A DNA stretch of 64,000 nt, taken from Variovorax paradoxus (GTDB lineage: Bacteria > Pseudomonadota > Gammaproteobacteria > Burkholderiales > Burkholderiaceae_C). This document shows positions 39,516-47,433 of the stretch, piece after piece (within the stretch, counting starts at the first letter, position 1; each line of letters opens with the position of its first letter). The position numbers were made by a program, and so were the translations under genes. The stretch is taken from the NCBI RefSeq assembly GCF_030815975.1, contig NZ_JAUSXL010000002.1, positions 62,001-126,000 on the forward strand. The letters run 5' to 3'. The notes under the pieces are model-generated. The model was not told the DNA's origin, searched no databases, and saw only the letters and a list, made by a program, of their open reading frames with translations.

Positions 39516-40190
39516 TCAGGCGTAGGTGACCCAGTTCTCGTAAGCCGCAGCGTCCAGGTGCGGCAGCGTGTTATAGGTGACCAGCATGTGCCGCTTGGGC
39601 GTGAAGGCAAACTCCGTCACCGCGGTGTTCCGGATGCGCAGATTCAGCTCGATGGTCGTTTCGGGGCTCGTGCCGAGCACATGTCCGACCGCCGTGCTGA
39701 TCGGTCCGCCGCTCGACACCACCAGCACCTTGGCGCCATGGTGGCGGTCGCGCACATGGTCGAGCGCCGTCGTCACGCCTGCCAGGAAGTCGATATAGCT
39801 CGGCATGCCCACAGGCTGGGTCCGGCCCTGCATCCAGGCGCCGAGGCCATCGCGCAAGAGACGAAAGTGGTGCCGGTACATCTCGGGCGAATCGGGCTTC
39901 TCGAGCTTGCCTTCGTGAATGGTGGCAATGACCGCTTCGCTGTCGTACTCGTTGAGCCCGGGCCACGCCAGCACATCGTCGCGCTTCAGCGCAAGCCCCT
40001 CGGCAATGCCCTCCCAGGTCTGGCGATGGCGCTTCAGGGTGCCGGTGATCACGGCATCGAAATGCATGCCGCGCTCTCGCCAATACTCGCCGAGGCGCAC
40101 GGACTGCCGGTGTCCGAGTTCGCTCAGGTTGTCATAGTCGGCAGCGCCGAAACTGGCCTGGCCGTGGCGCACGAGATAGAGGGTTCCCAT
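39516..40190 (-). CDS. Histidine phosphatase family protein
   Basis: A 224-aa branch-1 histidine phosphatase (phosphoglycerate-mutase-like). The catalytic RHG motif is TLYLVRHGQASFG (residues 3-15), the second arginine is in ITGTLKRHRQT, and the second histidine is replaced in context by SSGGPIS, where the usual motif is S-H-G. This Gly in place of His suggests altered or weak phosphatase activity. I take ATG 40190 as the start; the frame is open upstream. Confidence 0.83.
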   Translation of the reverse strand: MGTLYLVRHGQASFGAADYDNLSELGHRQSVRLGEYWRERGMHFDAVITGTLKRHRQTWEGIAEGLALKRDDVLAWPGLNEYDSEAVIATIHEGKLEKPDSPEMYRHHFRLLRDGLGAWMQGRTQPVGMPSYIDFLAGVTTALDHVRDRHHGAKVLVVSSGGPISTAVGHVLGTSPETTIELNLRIRNTAVTEFAFTPKRHMLVTYNTLPHLDAAAYENWVTYA

Positions 40191-40304
40191 GCACGGGATT
40201 CTGGCGACAGGCGCATCTTGCGCTTGTCCCACGCGCGACGAAATACGCGATCGCGTCCCGGCTGCTGACCCGGACGCGACATGGCGGCGCGCATCAGGCC
40301 CGGG

Positions 40305-42215
40305 TCAGCGGGCCGCAGGCAGCGTCTCCGCCGGCTTCGGCACGATGATCTCGGCCTTGAAACGTTCCTTCAGCAGGTTGTAGTACGCGACTTCTTCCGC
40401 CGCAGTCACCGACTGGCCGACCTGCGCGTTTTCCTGCTGCGTTTGCTCGGGCGCCGACGGCGTGCGCGGAACGACCTTGGTCACGCGAACCACCGCATAG
40501 CCTTGCGTGCCCAGATCCACGCCCACCAGCGCGGGCAGCTTGGACGCGTCGGCGCGCAGCGCGGCATCGATGACGGCAATGGGCTGGGCCTGCGCTTCGC
40601 GGCGCGAAACCGTGACCGGCGCGCCAAAGGTGGCGCCGTCGGCCTTGGCGGTCCAGGCGGCGAGCTTGGCTTCGCCCTCTGCCTTGGCCATGACCGCGGC
40701 ACGCTCGGTAACGAGCTGCGCGCGGATCTTGTCCTTGACTTCGGCCAGGGGCATCGGATGCGCGGGCGTGTACTGCGTCACGCGGCCCGCCGCGAGCTGG
40801 CTGGAACCGACTTCGATCGCTTCGGTGTTCTGCTTGCGGTCCAGCGAATCGGCCGCGAACAGCGCGCTCAGGAAATTGCGGTTTGCGAGCACGCCGGTGG
40901 CACCCGGTGCCGGCGTGCGCGCGACGTTGCTTGCCGTCTGGATCGTGAGCTTGAGCTTTTCTGCCGCGGGCTTGAGGCTGTCGGGCTGCTGGTAGACCGC
41001 ATCGGTGAAGGTTTCCGCGGCCTTCGCGAATTCCTGCGTCGCCTGCTGCGCGCGCACTTCATTCTCGATGGTGGCGCGGACCTGCTCGAAAGGCGGCACC
41101 ACGGCCGGCTTGATGTCGGCGAGGCGGATGATGTGATAGCCGAATTCGGTTTCGATCACGTCGCTGATGTCACCCTTCTTGAGCGCGAACATCGCGTCCT
41201 CGAAAGGCTTGACCATCGCACCGCGCGTCACGAAGTCGAGGTCGCCGCCCTTCTCCGCCGATCCGGGATCCTGCGAATTCTTGCGCGCGAGGTCGGCGAA
41301 GGTGGCGGGCGCCTTCTTCACTTCGGCGAGCAACTGCTCCGCCTTGGCCTTGGCCTTGGCGCGGTCGGCTGCCGATGCGCTCGCCGGGGCGGTGATCAGG
41401 ATGTGGCTTGCGCGGCGCTCTTCCTTCGTGCCGAAACGCGCCGTGTTCTGTTCGTAGTAGCTCTTGAGGTCGGCCTCGTTCACCGAAATGTTCTTCTTGG
41501 CTGCCTCGAGGTCGAGCACGAGGTATTCGATACTGGCCTGCTCGGGCGCCTGGAACTGCGCGGTGTGGGCCTTGTAATAGGCCTCGACGTCGGCATCGCT
41601 CACGGTCACCTTGGATGCGAAGCTCTCGGGGCTGAAGCGCGCGACCTGAATCTCGCGGCGGTCGTAGAAGGCGTTGGTTGTTGCCGCAGCCAGCGCGGGC
41701 GGCGTGAACGCCGTGCCCGAGATGCCCAGCAGCATCTGCTGCGTGGCCAGTTCGGCGCGCATCGATGCCTCGTACTGCTCCGGCGTGCGGCCGGTGACGC
41801 GCTGGAAGCTCTCGCGGTCGAACTTGCCGTCCGGCGTGCGGAACGCCGCAAGACCCGTGTCCTGCGCAAAGATCCGCGACAGCCGTTCTTCGGAAACAGT
41901 CACGTTCGACTTGGCTGCCGCTGCCGCCAGCACGCGATCGCGCACCATGCGCTCCAGCGTGGCATAGCGCATCACGTCGGATTCGAGCAGCGCCGGATCG
42001 ACGTTCGGCGACTGTTGCCGAATGCGGTCGGTTTCGTTGCGATGCTGCGCATCCCACTCGGGCCGGGTGATGTTCTGGCCGTCGACCCGCGCTACCTTCA
42101 CTTCGCCGCCGGAGCCCTGGTAGCGCTCCACGCCAAAGAGGACGAACGAGGGAATGATCAACAAGAACAAGAAAATCATGACGATCTTGTTGTACCTGCG
42201 GAAGAAATCAAACAT
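40305..42215 (-). CDS. ppiD: SurA/PpiD-type peptidyl-prolyl isomerase
   Basis: Inner-membrane-anchored periplasmic chaperone of 636 aa. The membrane anchor is residues about 11-29 (IVMIFLFLLIIPSFVLFG). The SurA-like N-terminal chaperone domain follows (QNITRPEWDAQHRNETDRIR). The parvulin domain is at about 265-365 (ERRASHILITAPA, FADLARKNSQDPGSAEKGGDL, FGYHIIRL), and a C-terminal helical part ends the protein. It interacts with the SecYEG exit in E. coli. It is downstream of hupB and tRNA-Val on the same strand, the usual order with hupB-ppiD in proteobacteria. Confidence 0.94.
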   Translation of the reverse strand: MFDFFRRYNKIVMIFLFLLIIPSFVLFGVERYQGSGGEVKVARVDGQNITRPEWDAQHRNETDRIRQQSPNVDPALLESDVMRYATLERMVRDRVLAAAAAKSNVTVSEERLSRIFAQDTGLAAFRTPDGKFDRESFQRVTGRTPEQYEASMRAELATQQMLLGISGTAFTPPALAAATTNAFYDRREIQVARFSPESFASKVTVSDADVEAYYKAHTAQFQAPEQASIEYLVLDLEAAKKNISVNEADLKSYYEQNTARFGTKEERRASHILITAPASASAADRAKAKAKAEQLLAEVKKAPATFADLARKNSQDPGSAEKGGDLDFVTRGAMVKPFEDAMFALKKGDISDVIETEFGYHIIRLADIKPAVVPPFEQVRATIENEVRAQQATQEFAKAAETFTDAVYQQPDSLKPAAEKLKLTIQTASNVARTPAPGATGVLANRNFLSALFAADSLDRKQNTEAIEVGSSQLAAGRVTQYTPAHPMPLAEVKDKIRAQLVTERAAVMAKAEGEAKLAAWTAKADGATFGAPVTVSRREAQAQPIAVIDAALRADASKLPALVGVDLGTQGYAVVRVTKVVPRTPSAPEQTQQENAQVGQSVTAAEEVAYYNLLKERFKAEIIVPKPAETLPAAR

Positions 42216-42252
42216 GCTTGAACACTCTTTTGCGACGGATGTCGGGACGGCA

Positions 42253-42281
42253 ATAAAAAAGGCGAACCAGTGTTCGCCTTT
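42253..42281 (-). terminator. Terminator after tRNA-Val
   Basis: Minus strand GGCGAAC/GTTCGCC stem with a short loop and a TTTTTTATT tail, directly downstream of the tRNA and before ppiD. Confidence 0.85.
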
Positions 42282-42292
42282 GCATCGGGTGG

Positions 42293-42368
42293 TGGTGGGT
42301 GCTGAGGGGCTCGAACCCCCGACCTACGCCTTGTAAGGGCGCCGCTCTACCAGCTGAGCTAAGCACCC
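42293..42368 (-). tRNA. tRNA-Val (UAC)
   Basis: Minus-strand cloverleaf. The acceptor is GGGTGCT/AGCACCC with discriminator A, the D-arm AGCTCAGCTGGTAGAGC, the anticodon stem GCGCC/GGCGT (one G-T pair) with loop CTTACAA (anticodon TAC), and the T-arm GGGGG TTCGAGC CCCTC. CCA is encoded. It lies between hupB and ppiD, with a terminator after it. Confidence 0.97.
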
Positions 42369-42396
42369 CACCGGGAATACTCTCCGAGTCTACGTC

Positions 42397-42669
42397 TTAG
42401 TTCAGTGCGTCTTTCAACGCCTTGCCCGGACGGAACTTCGGAATCTTGGCAGCCTTGATTTTAATCGCCTCGCCGGTGCGTGGATTGCGGCCGGTGCGGG
42501 CGGCCCTTTTACCGACTGCGAAAGTGCCGAAACCGACCAGCGACACCGAGCCGCCTTTCTTGAGCGTGGTGCGAATGGCGCCGATGGTGGATTCAAGCGC
42601 GCGGGTGGCGGCTGCCTTGGAAATATCGGCGTTTTTTGCGATGTGCTCAATCAGATCGGTCTTGTTCAC
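42397..42669 (-). CDS. hupB: DNA-binding protein HU
   Basis: Histone-like dimeric DNA-bending protein, 90 aa. The start [25 protein letters not shown] is standard, and the beta-arm region is [26 protein letters not shown]. The initiator is GTG with AAGGGG 6 nt upstream; the frame is open upstream but not family-like. It is followed 28 bp later by tRNA-Val. Confidence 0.96.
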   Translation of the reverse strand: MNKTDLIEHIAKNADISKAAATRALESTIGAIRTTLKKGGSVSLVGFGTFAVGKRAARTGRNPRTGEAIKIKAAKIPKFRPGKALKDALN

Positions 42670-42884
42670 AAGGGCCCCTTGTCGAAGAAATAAAGTTGGT
42701 CGGCTTTCGTCAGCTGCGAGTTGGCCGCGAAATGACGCGACTCGAGAAGCCTGGCAGGACTGACGCCTCGGCAGCGCGCTGCCAGCGAGGATTACAACCA
42801 CTGGTCTGCAGGGTGTCAATACGACACGAGGCCGTGCAGAACAGCGGAGCGCGCGATTTTAGGGGCGTTTCGTGAAGTCCTATT

Positions 42885-43970
42885 TCAAAGGGCGTCGGCA
42901 ATCGCCTTGCCGAGGTCGCTGGTGCTCGCCTTGCCGCCGATGTCGGGTGTGCGCGGCGCTCCGCTTTGGGGCGCCAGCACCTTCTCGATGGTGGTCAGGA
43001 TCGCGTCGTGCGCCTGCTTGTGGCCCAGGAACTCGAGCATCATCGCGCCGCACCAGATCTGTCCGATGGGATTGGCGATGCCCTTGCCAGCGATGTCGGG
43101 CGCCGAGCCGTGCACCGGTTCGAACAGGGACGGCGTGGTGCGCTCGGGGTTGAGGTTGGCGCTGGGCGCAATGCCGATCGTGCCGGTGCACGCCGGACCC
43201 AGGTCGGACAGGATGTCGCCGAACAGGTTGCTCGCCACGACCACGTCGAAGAAGTCGGGCCGCTGCACGAAGTGGGCCGTGAGGATGTCGATGTGGAACT
43301 TGTCGAGCTTCACGCCCGGATAGTTCTTGCCCATTTCGGCCACGCGCTCGTCCCAGTACGGCATGGTGATGGAGATGCCGTTCGACTTGGTGGCGCTCGT
43401 CAGGTGCTTCTTGGGGCGCGATTGCGCAAGCTCGAAGGCGAACTTGAGCACGCGGTCGACGCCCACGCGCGACATCACGGTTTCCTGCACCACGATCTCG
43501 CGCGGCGTGCCTTCATACATGCGCCCGCCGATGCTCGAGTATTCGCCTTCGGTGTTCTCGCGCACGATGTACATGTCGATTTCTCCGGCCTCGCGCGGCG
43601 TGCCGTCGCGCCGCACCACGGGCGCGATGATGCCGGGCATCAGGCGTGCGGGGCGCAGGTTGATGTACTGGTCGAACTCGCGGCGGAACAGCAGCAGCGA
43701 GCCCCAGAGCGACACGTGGTCGGCAATCTTCTCGGGCCAGCCGACCGCGCCGAAGTAGATGGCGTCATGTCCGCCGATCTGGTCCTTCCAGTTGTCGGGC
43801 AGCATCTTGCCGTGCTTCTCGCAGTAGTCCCAGCTCGAAAAGTCGAAGTGGTCGAACTTCAGGTCGATGCCGAACTTGCGCGCCGCGGCATCGACCACGC
43901 GCAGGCCTTCGGGCATGGTTTCCTTGCCGATGCCGTCGCCGGCGATGACTGCGATTCTGTGGGTGGTCAT
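42885..43970 (-). CDS. ttuC: Tartrate/D-malate dehydrogenase family protein (TtuC/DmlA type)
   Basis: NAD- and Mn-dependent beta-decarboxylating dehydrogenase of the isocitrate/isopropylmalate family, 361 aa. The N-terminal RIAVIAGDGIGKE, the substrate loop LRPARLMPGI, DMYIVRENTEGEYSSIGG, and the metal/NAD parts VVASNLFGDILSDLG and EPVHGSAPDIAGKG are all present. It resembles tartrate dehydrogenase/D-malate dehydrogenase more than LeuB. Its ATG overlaps the stop of the upstream hydrolase (ATGA), so the two are co-translated. A LysR regulator diverges upstream, as dmlR does from dmlA in E. coli. Confidence 0.9.
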   Translation of the reverse strand: MTTHRIAVIAGDGIGKETMPEGLRVVDAAARKFGIDLKFDHFDFSSWDYCEKHGKMLPDNWKDQIGGHDAIYFGAVGWPEKIADHVSLWGSLLLFRREFDQYINLRPARLMPGIIAPVVRRDGTPREAGEIDMYIVRENTEGEYSSIGGRMYEGTPREIVVQETVMSRVGVDRVLKFAFELAQSRPKKHLTSATKSNGISITMPYWDERVAEMGKNYPGVKLDKFHIDILTAHFVQRPDFFDVVVASNLFGDILSDLGPACTGTIGIAPSANLNPERTTPSLFEPVHGSAPDIAGKGIANPIGQIWCGAMMLEFLGHKQAHDAILTTIEKVLAPQSGAPRTPDIGGKASTSDLGKAIADAL

Positions 43971-44881
43971 GGTCTGGTTCCTTCTTGCTGGAGAGGGGGA
44001 GTAAAAAACTGGAGTGCCTCGGCGAGCAGTTCGCCGGGGGCTTCCTCCGGAACATAGTGGCCGCACGGCAATGCACGGCCCGAAAGCTGAACGGCGCATT
44101 CGCGCCAAAGCGCCAGCACATCGAAGCAGCGGCCCACCGCGCCGTGCTCGCCCCAGAGCACGCGCAGCGGTTGCGCAAGCTTGCGGCCGGCGGCGATGTC
44201 GGCGCGGTCGTGCACCAGATCGATGGTGGCAGAAGCGCGGTAGTCGCCGCAGATGGATTCGGCCGTACCTGGAATGGCCGCGCAGCGCTCGTACTCGGCC
44301 AGCACCTCGGGCGCGAAGGGCGCGAGCCCCGCGTGCCGTCCACCCATCACGCTGCGCACGTAGCGCACCGGGTCGGAGGCGATCAGCGCCTCGGGCAGCG
44401 GTGGAGGCTGGATCAGGAAGAACCAGTGCCAGTAGGCGCGCGCAAACGCCTCGGTGGTGTTCTCGTACATCGAGAGCGTGGGCGCGATGTCCAGCAGCAG
44501 CATGCGGTCGACGGCCGCCGCATGGTCGGCAGCCAGCCGGTGCGCGACGCGCGCACCTCGGTCGTGGGCCAGCACGCCGAAGCGCTCGAAGCCGTGATGG
44601 CGCATGGCGGCGAGTGCATCGAGCGCCATTTCGCGCTTGCTGTAGACCCTGTGGTCGTCGTCATCCACGGGGCGACCGGAGTCGCCGTAGCCGCGCAGGT
44701 CCACTGCCACCAGCGTGAAGTGCTCGGCAAGCGCCGGCGCCACGCGATGCCAGATCAGGTGCGTCTGCGGATGGCCGTGCAACAGCAGCAAGGGCGCGCC
44801 GCGCCCGCCGATGCGGCCATGCACGCGCACGCCGTTGAGCTCGATGTCGAATGTCGGAAAGTCGAAGAAGGAAGCAGTCAC
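43967..44881 (-). CDS. Alpha/beta hydrolase, fluoroacetate/haloacetate dehalogenase-like
   Basis: A 304-aa hydrolase. The pattern HDRGARVAH is that of haloacetate dehalogenases. Counting from GTG 44881, Asp107 (nucleophile), Arg108, Arg111, Asp131, His152-Trp153, Tyr215 and His276 fall 3-4 residues before the equivalents in the fluoroacetate dehalogenase of Rhodopseudomonas (110, 111, 114, 134, 155/156, 219, 280). The carboxylate and halide pockets therefore look complete. The predicted reaction is haloacid to 2-hydroxyacid plus halide. The upstream codons (TTG 44923) are an alternative start. It is co-translated with ttuC and divergent from a LysR gene. Confidence 0.85.
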   Translation of the reverse strand: MTASFFDFPTFDIELNGVRVHGRIGGRGAPLLLLHGHPQTHLIWHRVAPALAEHFTLVAVDLRGYGDSGRPVDDDDHRVYSKREMALDALAAMRHHGFERFGVLAHDRGARVAHRLAADHAAAVDRMLLLDIAPTLSMYENTTEAFARAYWHWFFLIQPPPLPEALIASDPVRYVRSVMGGRHAGLAPFAPEVLAEYERCAAIPGTAESICGDYRASATIDLVHDRADIAAGRKLAQPLRVLWGEHGAVGRCFDVLALWRECAVQLSGRALPCGHYVPEEAPGELLAEALQFFTPPLQQEGTRP

Positions 44882-44951
44882 GCGGCGATTGTGCGTTGCG
44901 CTCCACCGATCATCAAGCAACAATCAGCCAATTCATACTTTCCAATCTGGC

Positions 44952-45914
44952 ATGAATTCATTGGCAATGGACCGAGGCGATCTCGAGCTGGTGCTGGCCA
45001 TCCGCGACCAGGGCAGCCTTGCGGGCGCATCCGCCACGCTCGACGTGGTGCCCTCGGTCGTGACCAAGCGGCTCGGTGCACTCGAGACGCGGCTGGGCCA
45101 GCGGCTGTTCGAACGCACCACGCGCCGGCTCAGCGTGACGGCCGAGGGCGAAACCGTCTGCCTGCACGCCAAGACACTGCTCGAAGGCTTCGCGGCGCTC
45201 GAAAGCGAACTCGGCGAGCGGCAGAACGAGCTGGTCGGCACCATCCGGCTGGCAGCCACTTTTGGTTTCGGGCGGCGCTGGCTCGGCCCCGCCCTGGCAA
45301 TGTTCCAGGCGCGCCATCCCGGGCTGCAGATCGAATTGCTGCTGACCGAGCGGCTCCCGGACCTCGGCGCCGAAGGCTACGACGGCGCGCTCTGGCTCTG
45401 GGCCGTGCAGCAGCGCCGTGCGGCCGACTGGGTCACGCGCCGCATTGCGCGCAACCAGCGCGTGCTTGCAGCCTCTCCTGCATATATGGAACGGCGCGGC
45501 ATGCCGGCCACGGTCGACGCGCTGGGCGCGCACGACTGCCTGGTGGCGCGCGAGAACGGCGAGGTCAACCAGCGCCAGTTCGCGCTCTGGACACTGCGCC
45601 ACGCGCGCGACGGCAGCACGGCGCGCGTGCGCGTCCAGGGACCGCTGACAAGCAATTCGGGCGAGATGGTGCGCGACTGGTGCCTGGCCGGCCACGGCAT
45701 CATGCTGCGCAGCCTGTGGGACATTGCGCCCCAACTGGCTTCCGGCGAACTGGTGCGCGTGCTGCCCCACTACGCCATGCCCGATGCCGACATCCACTGG
45801 ATTGCGCCCTGGCGCCCCAAGACGCCGCGCCGCGTGCGGCTGCTGCTCGACCACCTGGCCGAACAGTTCCGCGGCGAGCCCTGGAAACCCGGCAAGGCCG
45901 CTTCGCCGCGCTGA
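44952..45914 (+). CDS. LysR-family transcriptional regulator
   Basis: A 320-aa LysR-type regulator. The N-terminal winged HTH (residues about 6-65) contains AIRDQGSLAGASATLDVVPSVVTKRLGALETRLGQRLFERTTRRLSVT-type features. The periplasmic-binding-like effector domain starts near 95 (GTIRLAATFGFGRRWLGP). ATG 44967 is an alternative start. It diverges from the hydrolase-ttuC operon across 70 bp and most probably controls it, with a hydroxy- or haloacid inducer (inference). It is convergent with the DMT transporter. Confidence 0.9.
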   Translation: MNSLAMDRGDLELVLAIRDQGSLAGASATLDVVPSVVTKRLGALETRLGQRLFERTTRRLSVTAEGETVCLHAKTLLEGFAALESELGERQNELVGTIRLAATFGFGRRWLGPALAMFQARHPGLQIELLLTERLPDLGAEGYDGALWLWAVQQRRAADWVTRRIARNQRVLAASPAYMERRGMPATVDALGAHDCLVARENGEVNQRQFALWTLRHARDGSTARVRVQGPLTSNSGEMVRDWCLAGHGIMLRSLWDIAPQLASGELVRVLPHYAMPDADIHWIAPWRPKTPRRVRLLLDHLAEQFRGEPWKPGKAASPR

Positions 45915-45930
45915 AAGAAAAACCGTTGGG

Positions 45931-46815
45931 TCAGCGCCCGCTGCGCACCACCAGGCTCACGCCGGCTGCGGTGAGCCCGATGCCCAGCAAGGTCACCAGG
46001 GTGATCGGCTCGGCGAACAGCAGCCAGGCCATGACCGCCGTGCACGGCGGCACCAGGTAGAGCAGGCTCGTGACGGCGGTGGCGGTGCCACGCTGGATCA
46101 GCATGTAGAGCAGCGAACTGCCGCCGAGCGACAGCACCAGCACCGACCAGGCCATGGCGCCGGCCGAATGCGCGTTCCACTCGATGCCCTGCGACTCCAT
46201 CGCCGCAAAGGGCAAGCTCACGAGCAATGCCGCCGCCATCTGCACGGCGCTCGCGCTGCGCACATCGCAGGGCGCGACGAAGCGCTTCTGGTACAGCGTT
46301 CCCGCCGTGATCGAAAGTAGCGCCATGACGGCAAGCCCCATGGTCAACGCGCTGACCTCGGCGCCCTGCCCGAACTTGCGCGACACCACCAGCACCAGGC
46401 CCGCAAAGCCGAGAATCAGCCCCGCCCATTGGCGCTGCGAAATGCGCCCGCCATTGAACGAAAGCCAGATGGCGGTCAGCACCGGCTGGATGCCGACCAA
46501 AAGCGCCACCAGCCCCGCGCCCATGCCCGCATGCACGGCCGCCCAGACGCCGCCCAGGTAGCCCGCCTGCATCAGCACGCCCGTGACCGCCAGGTGCCCC
46601 CACTGCGCGCGCTCCTTCGGCCAGGCGACCCGCGCGAGCGCGACCCAGATGCCAAAGCACACGAGAGAGAGCGCATAGCGCACGGCCAGGAACTTGAGCG
46701 GCGGCGCGTAGGGCATGCCATAGCGCGCAACGATGAAGCCCGTGCTCCATATCAGCACGAAGACCACCGGCATTGCCCGCAGCCAGCCCGCGTTGCGAGC
46801 CGCGGCCACGCTCAT
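45931..46815 (-). CDS. EamA/DMT-family transporter
   Basis: A 294-aa inner-membrane transporter of the drug/metabolite superfamily with ten predicted helices and two EamA repeats (about residues 14-140 and 155-288). Hallmarks are VVFVLIWSTGFIVARYGMPYAPPLKFLAVRYA-like first helices and the second repeat WSVLVLSLGGSSLLYMLIQRGTA. The substrate is unknown. Its ATG overlaps the pgsA stop (ATGA), so it is co-translated with pgsA. Confidence 0.9.
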   Translation of the reverse strand: MSVAAARNAGWLRAMPVVFVLIWSTGFIVARYGMPYAPPLKFLAVRYALSLVCFGIWVALARVAWPKERAQWGHLAVTGVLMQAGYLGGVWAAVHAGMGAGLVALLVGIQPVLTAIWLSFNGGRISQRQWAGLILGFAGLVLVVSRKFGQGAEVSALTMGLAVMALLSITAGTLYQKRFVAPCDVRSASAVQMAAALLVSLPFAAMESQGIEWNAHSAGAMAWSVLVLSLGGSSLLYMLIQRGTATAVTSLLYLVPPCTAVMAWLLFAEPITLVTLLGIGLTAAGVSLVVRSGR

Positions 46816-47378
46816 TTCGCGCGGGCCCGGATTTCGGGGATGGCCTTCTGGAGGTAATAGACCATCGACCAGATGGTGAGCACGGCCGAGATCCAGATCA
46901 GCCACTGGCCCCAGAGCCCGGTGTCGATGATCTTGAAAAGGCGTCCGTCATAGAGCAGGAACGGAATCGCGACCATCTGCACCGTGGTCTTGACCTTGCC
47001 GATCATGTGCACCGCCACGCTCTTGCTGGCGCCGATCTGCGCCATCCATTCGCGCAGGGCCGAGATGGCGATCTCGCGGCCGATGATGATCAGCGCCACG
47101 AACACGTCGGCCCGCTGCAGATGCACCAGCACCAGCAGCGAGGCGCAGACCAGGAACTTGTCCGCCACCGGATCGAGGAAGGCGCCGAAGGCCGAGGTCT
47201 GGTTGAGCTTGCGCGCCAGGAAGCCGTCGAGCCAGTCGGTGGCCGCGAAGACGATGAACATGACCGTGGCGATCAGGTTGCGCATCGGCTCGGCCATCGG
47301 CAGGTAGAACACGCCAACGATCAATGGAATCGCGACGATGCGCGTCCAGGTCATGATGGTCGGGAGGGTCCAGAACAT
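46812..47378 (-). CDS. pgsA: CDP-diacylglycerol-glycerol-3-phosphate 3-phosphatidyltransferase
   Basis: Makes phosphatidylglycerol phosphate from CDP-DAG and glycerol-3-phosphate in the inner membrane; 188 aa. The CDP-alcohol phosphotransferase motif D-x2-DG-x2-AR-x8-G-x3-D-x3-D is complete in ATDWLDGFLARKLN and FGAFLDPVADK (about residues 47-75). The start MFWTLPTIMTWTRIVAIP is standard. It follows uvrC on the same strand, as in many proteobacteria. Confidence 0.95.
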   Translation of the reverse strand: MFWTLPTIMTWTRIVAIPLIVGVFYLPMAEPMRNLIATVMFIVFAATDWLDGFLARKLNQTSAFGAFLDPVADKFLVCASLLVLVHLQRADVFVALIIIGREIAISALREWMAQIGASKSVAVHMIGKVKTTVQMVAIPFLLYDGRLFKIIDTGLWGQWLIWISAVLTIWSMVYYLQKAIPEIRARAK

Positions 47379-47433
47379 GCGGGCGATTGTGTCATGCGCG
47401 CGCGGCGAGGCCGAAAGCCGGGGGCAATCGTCC

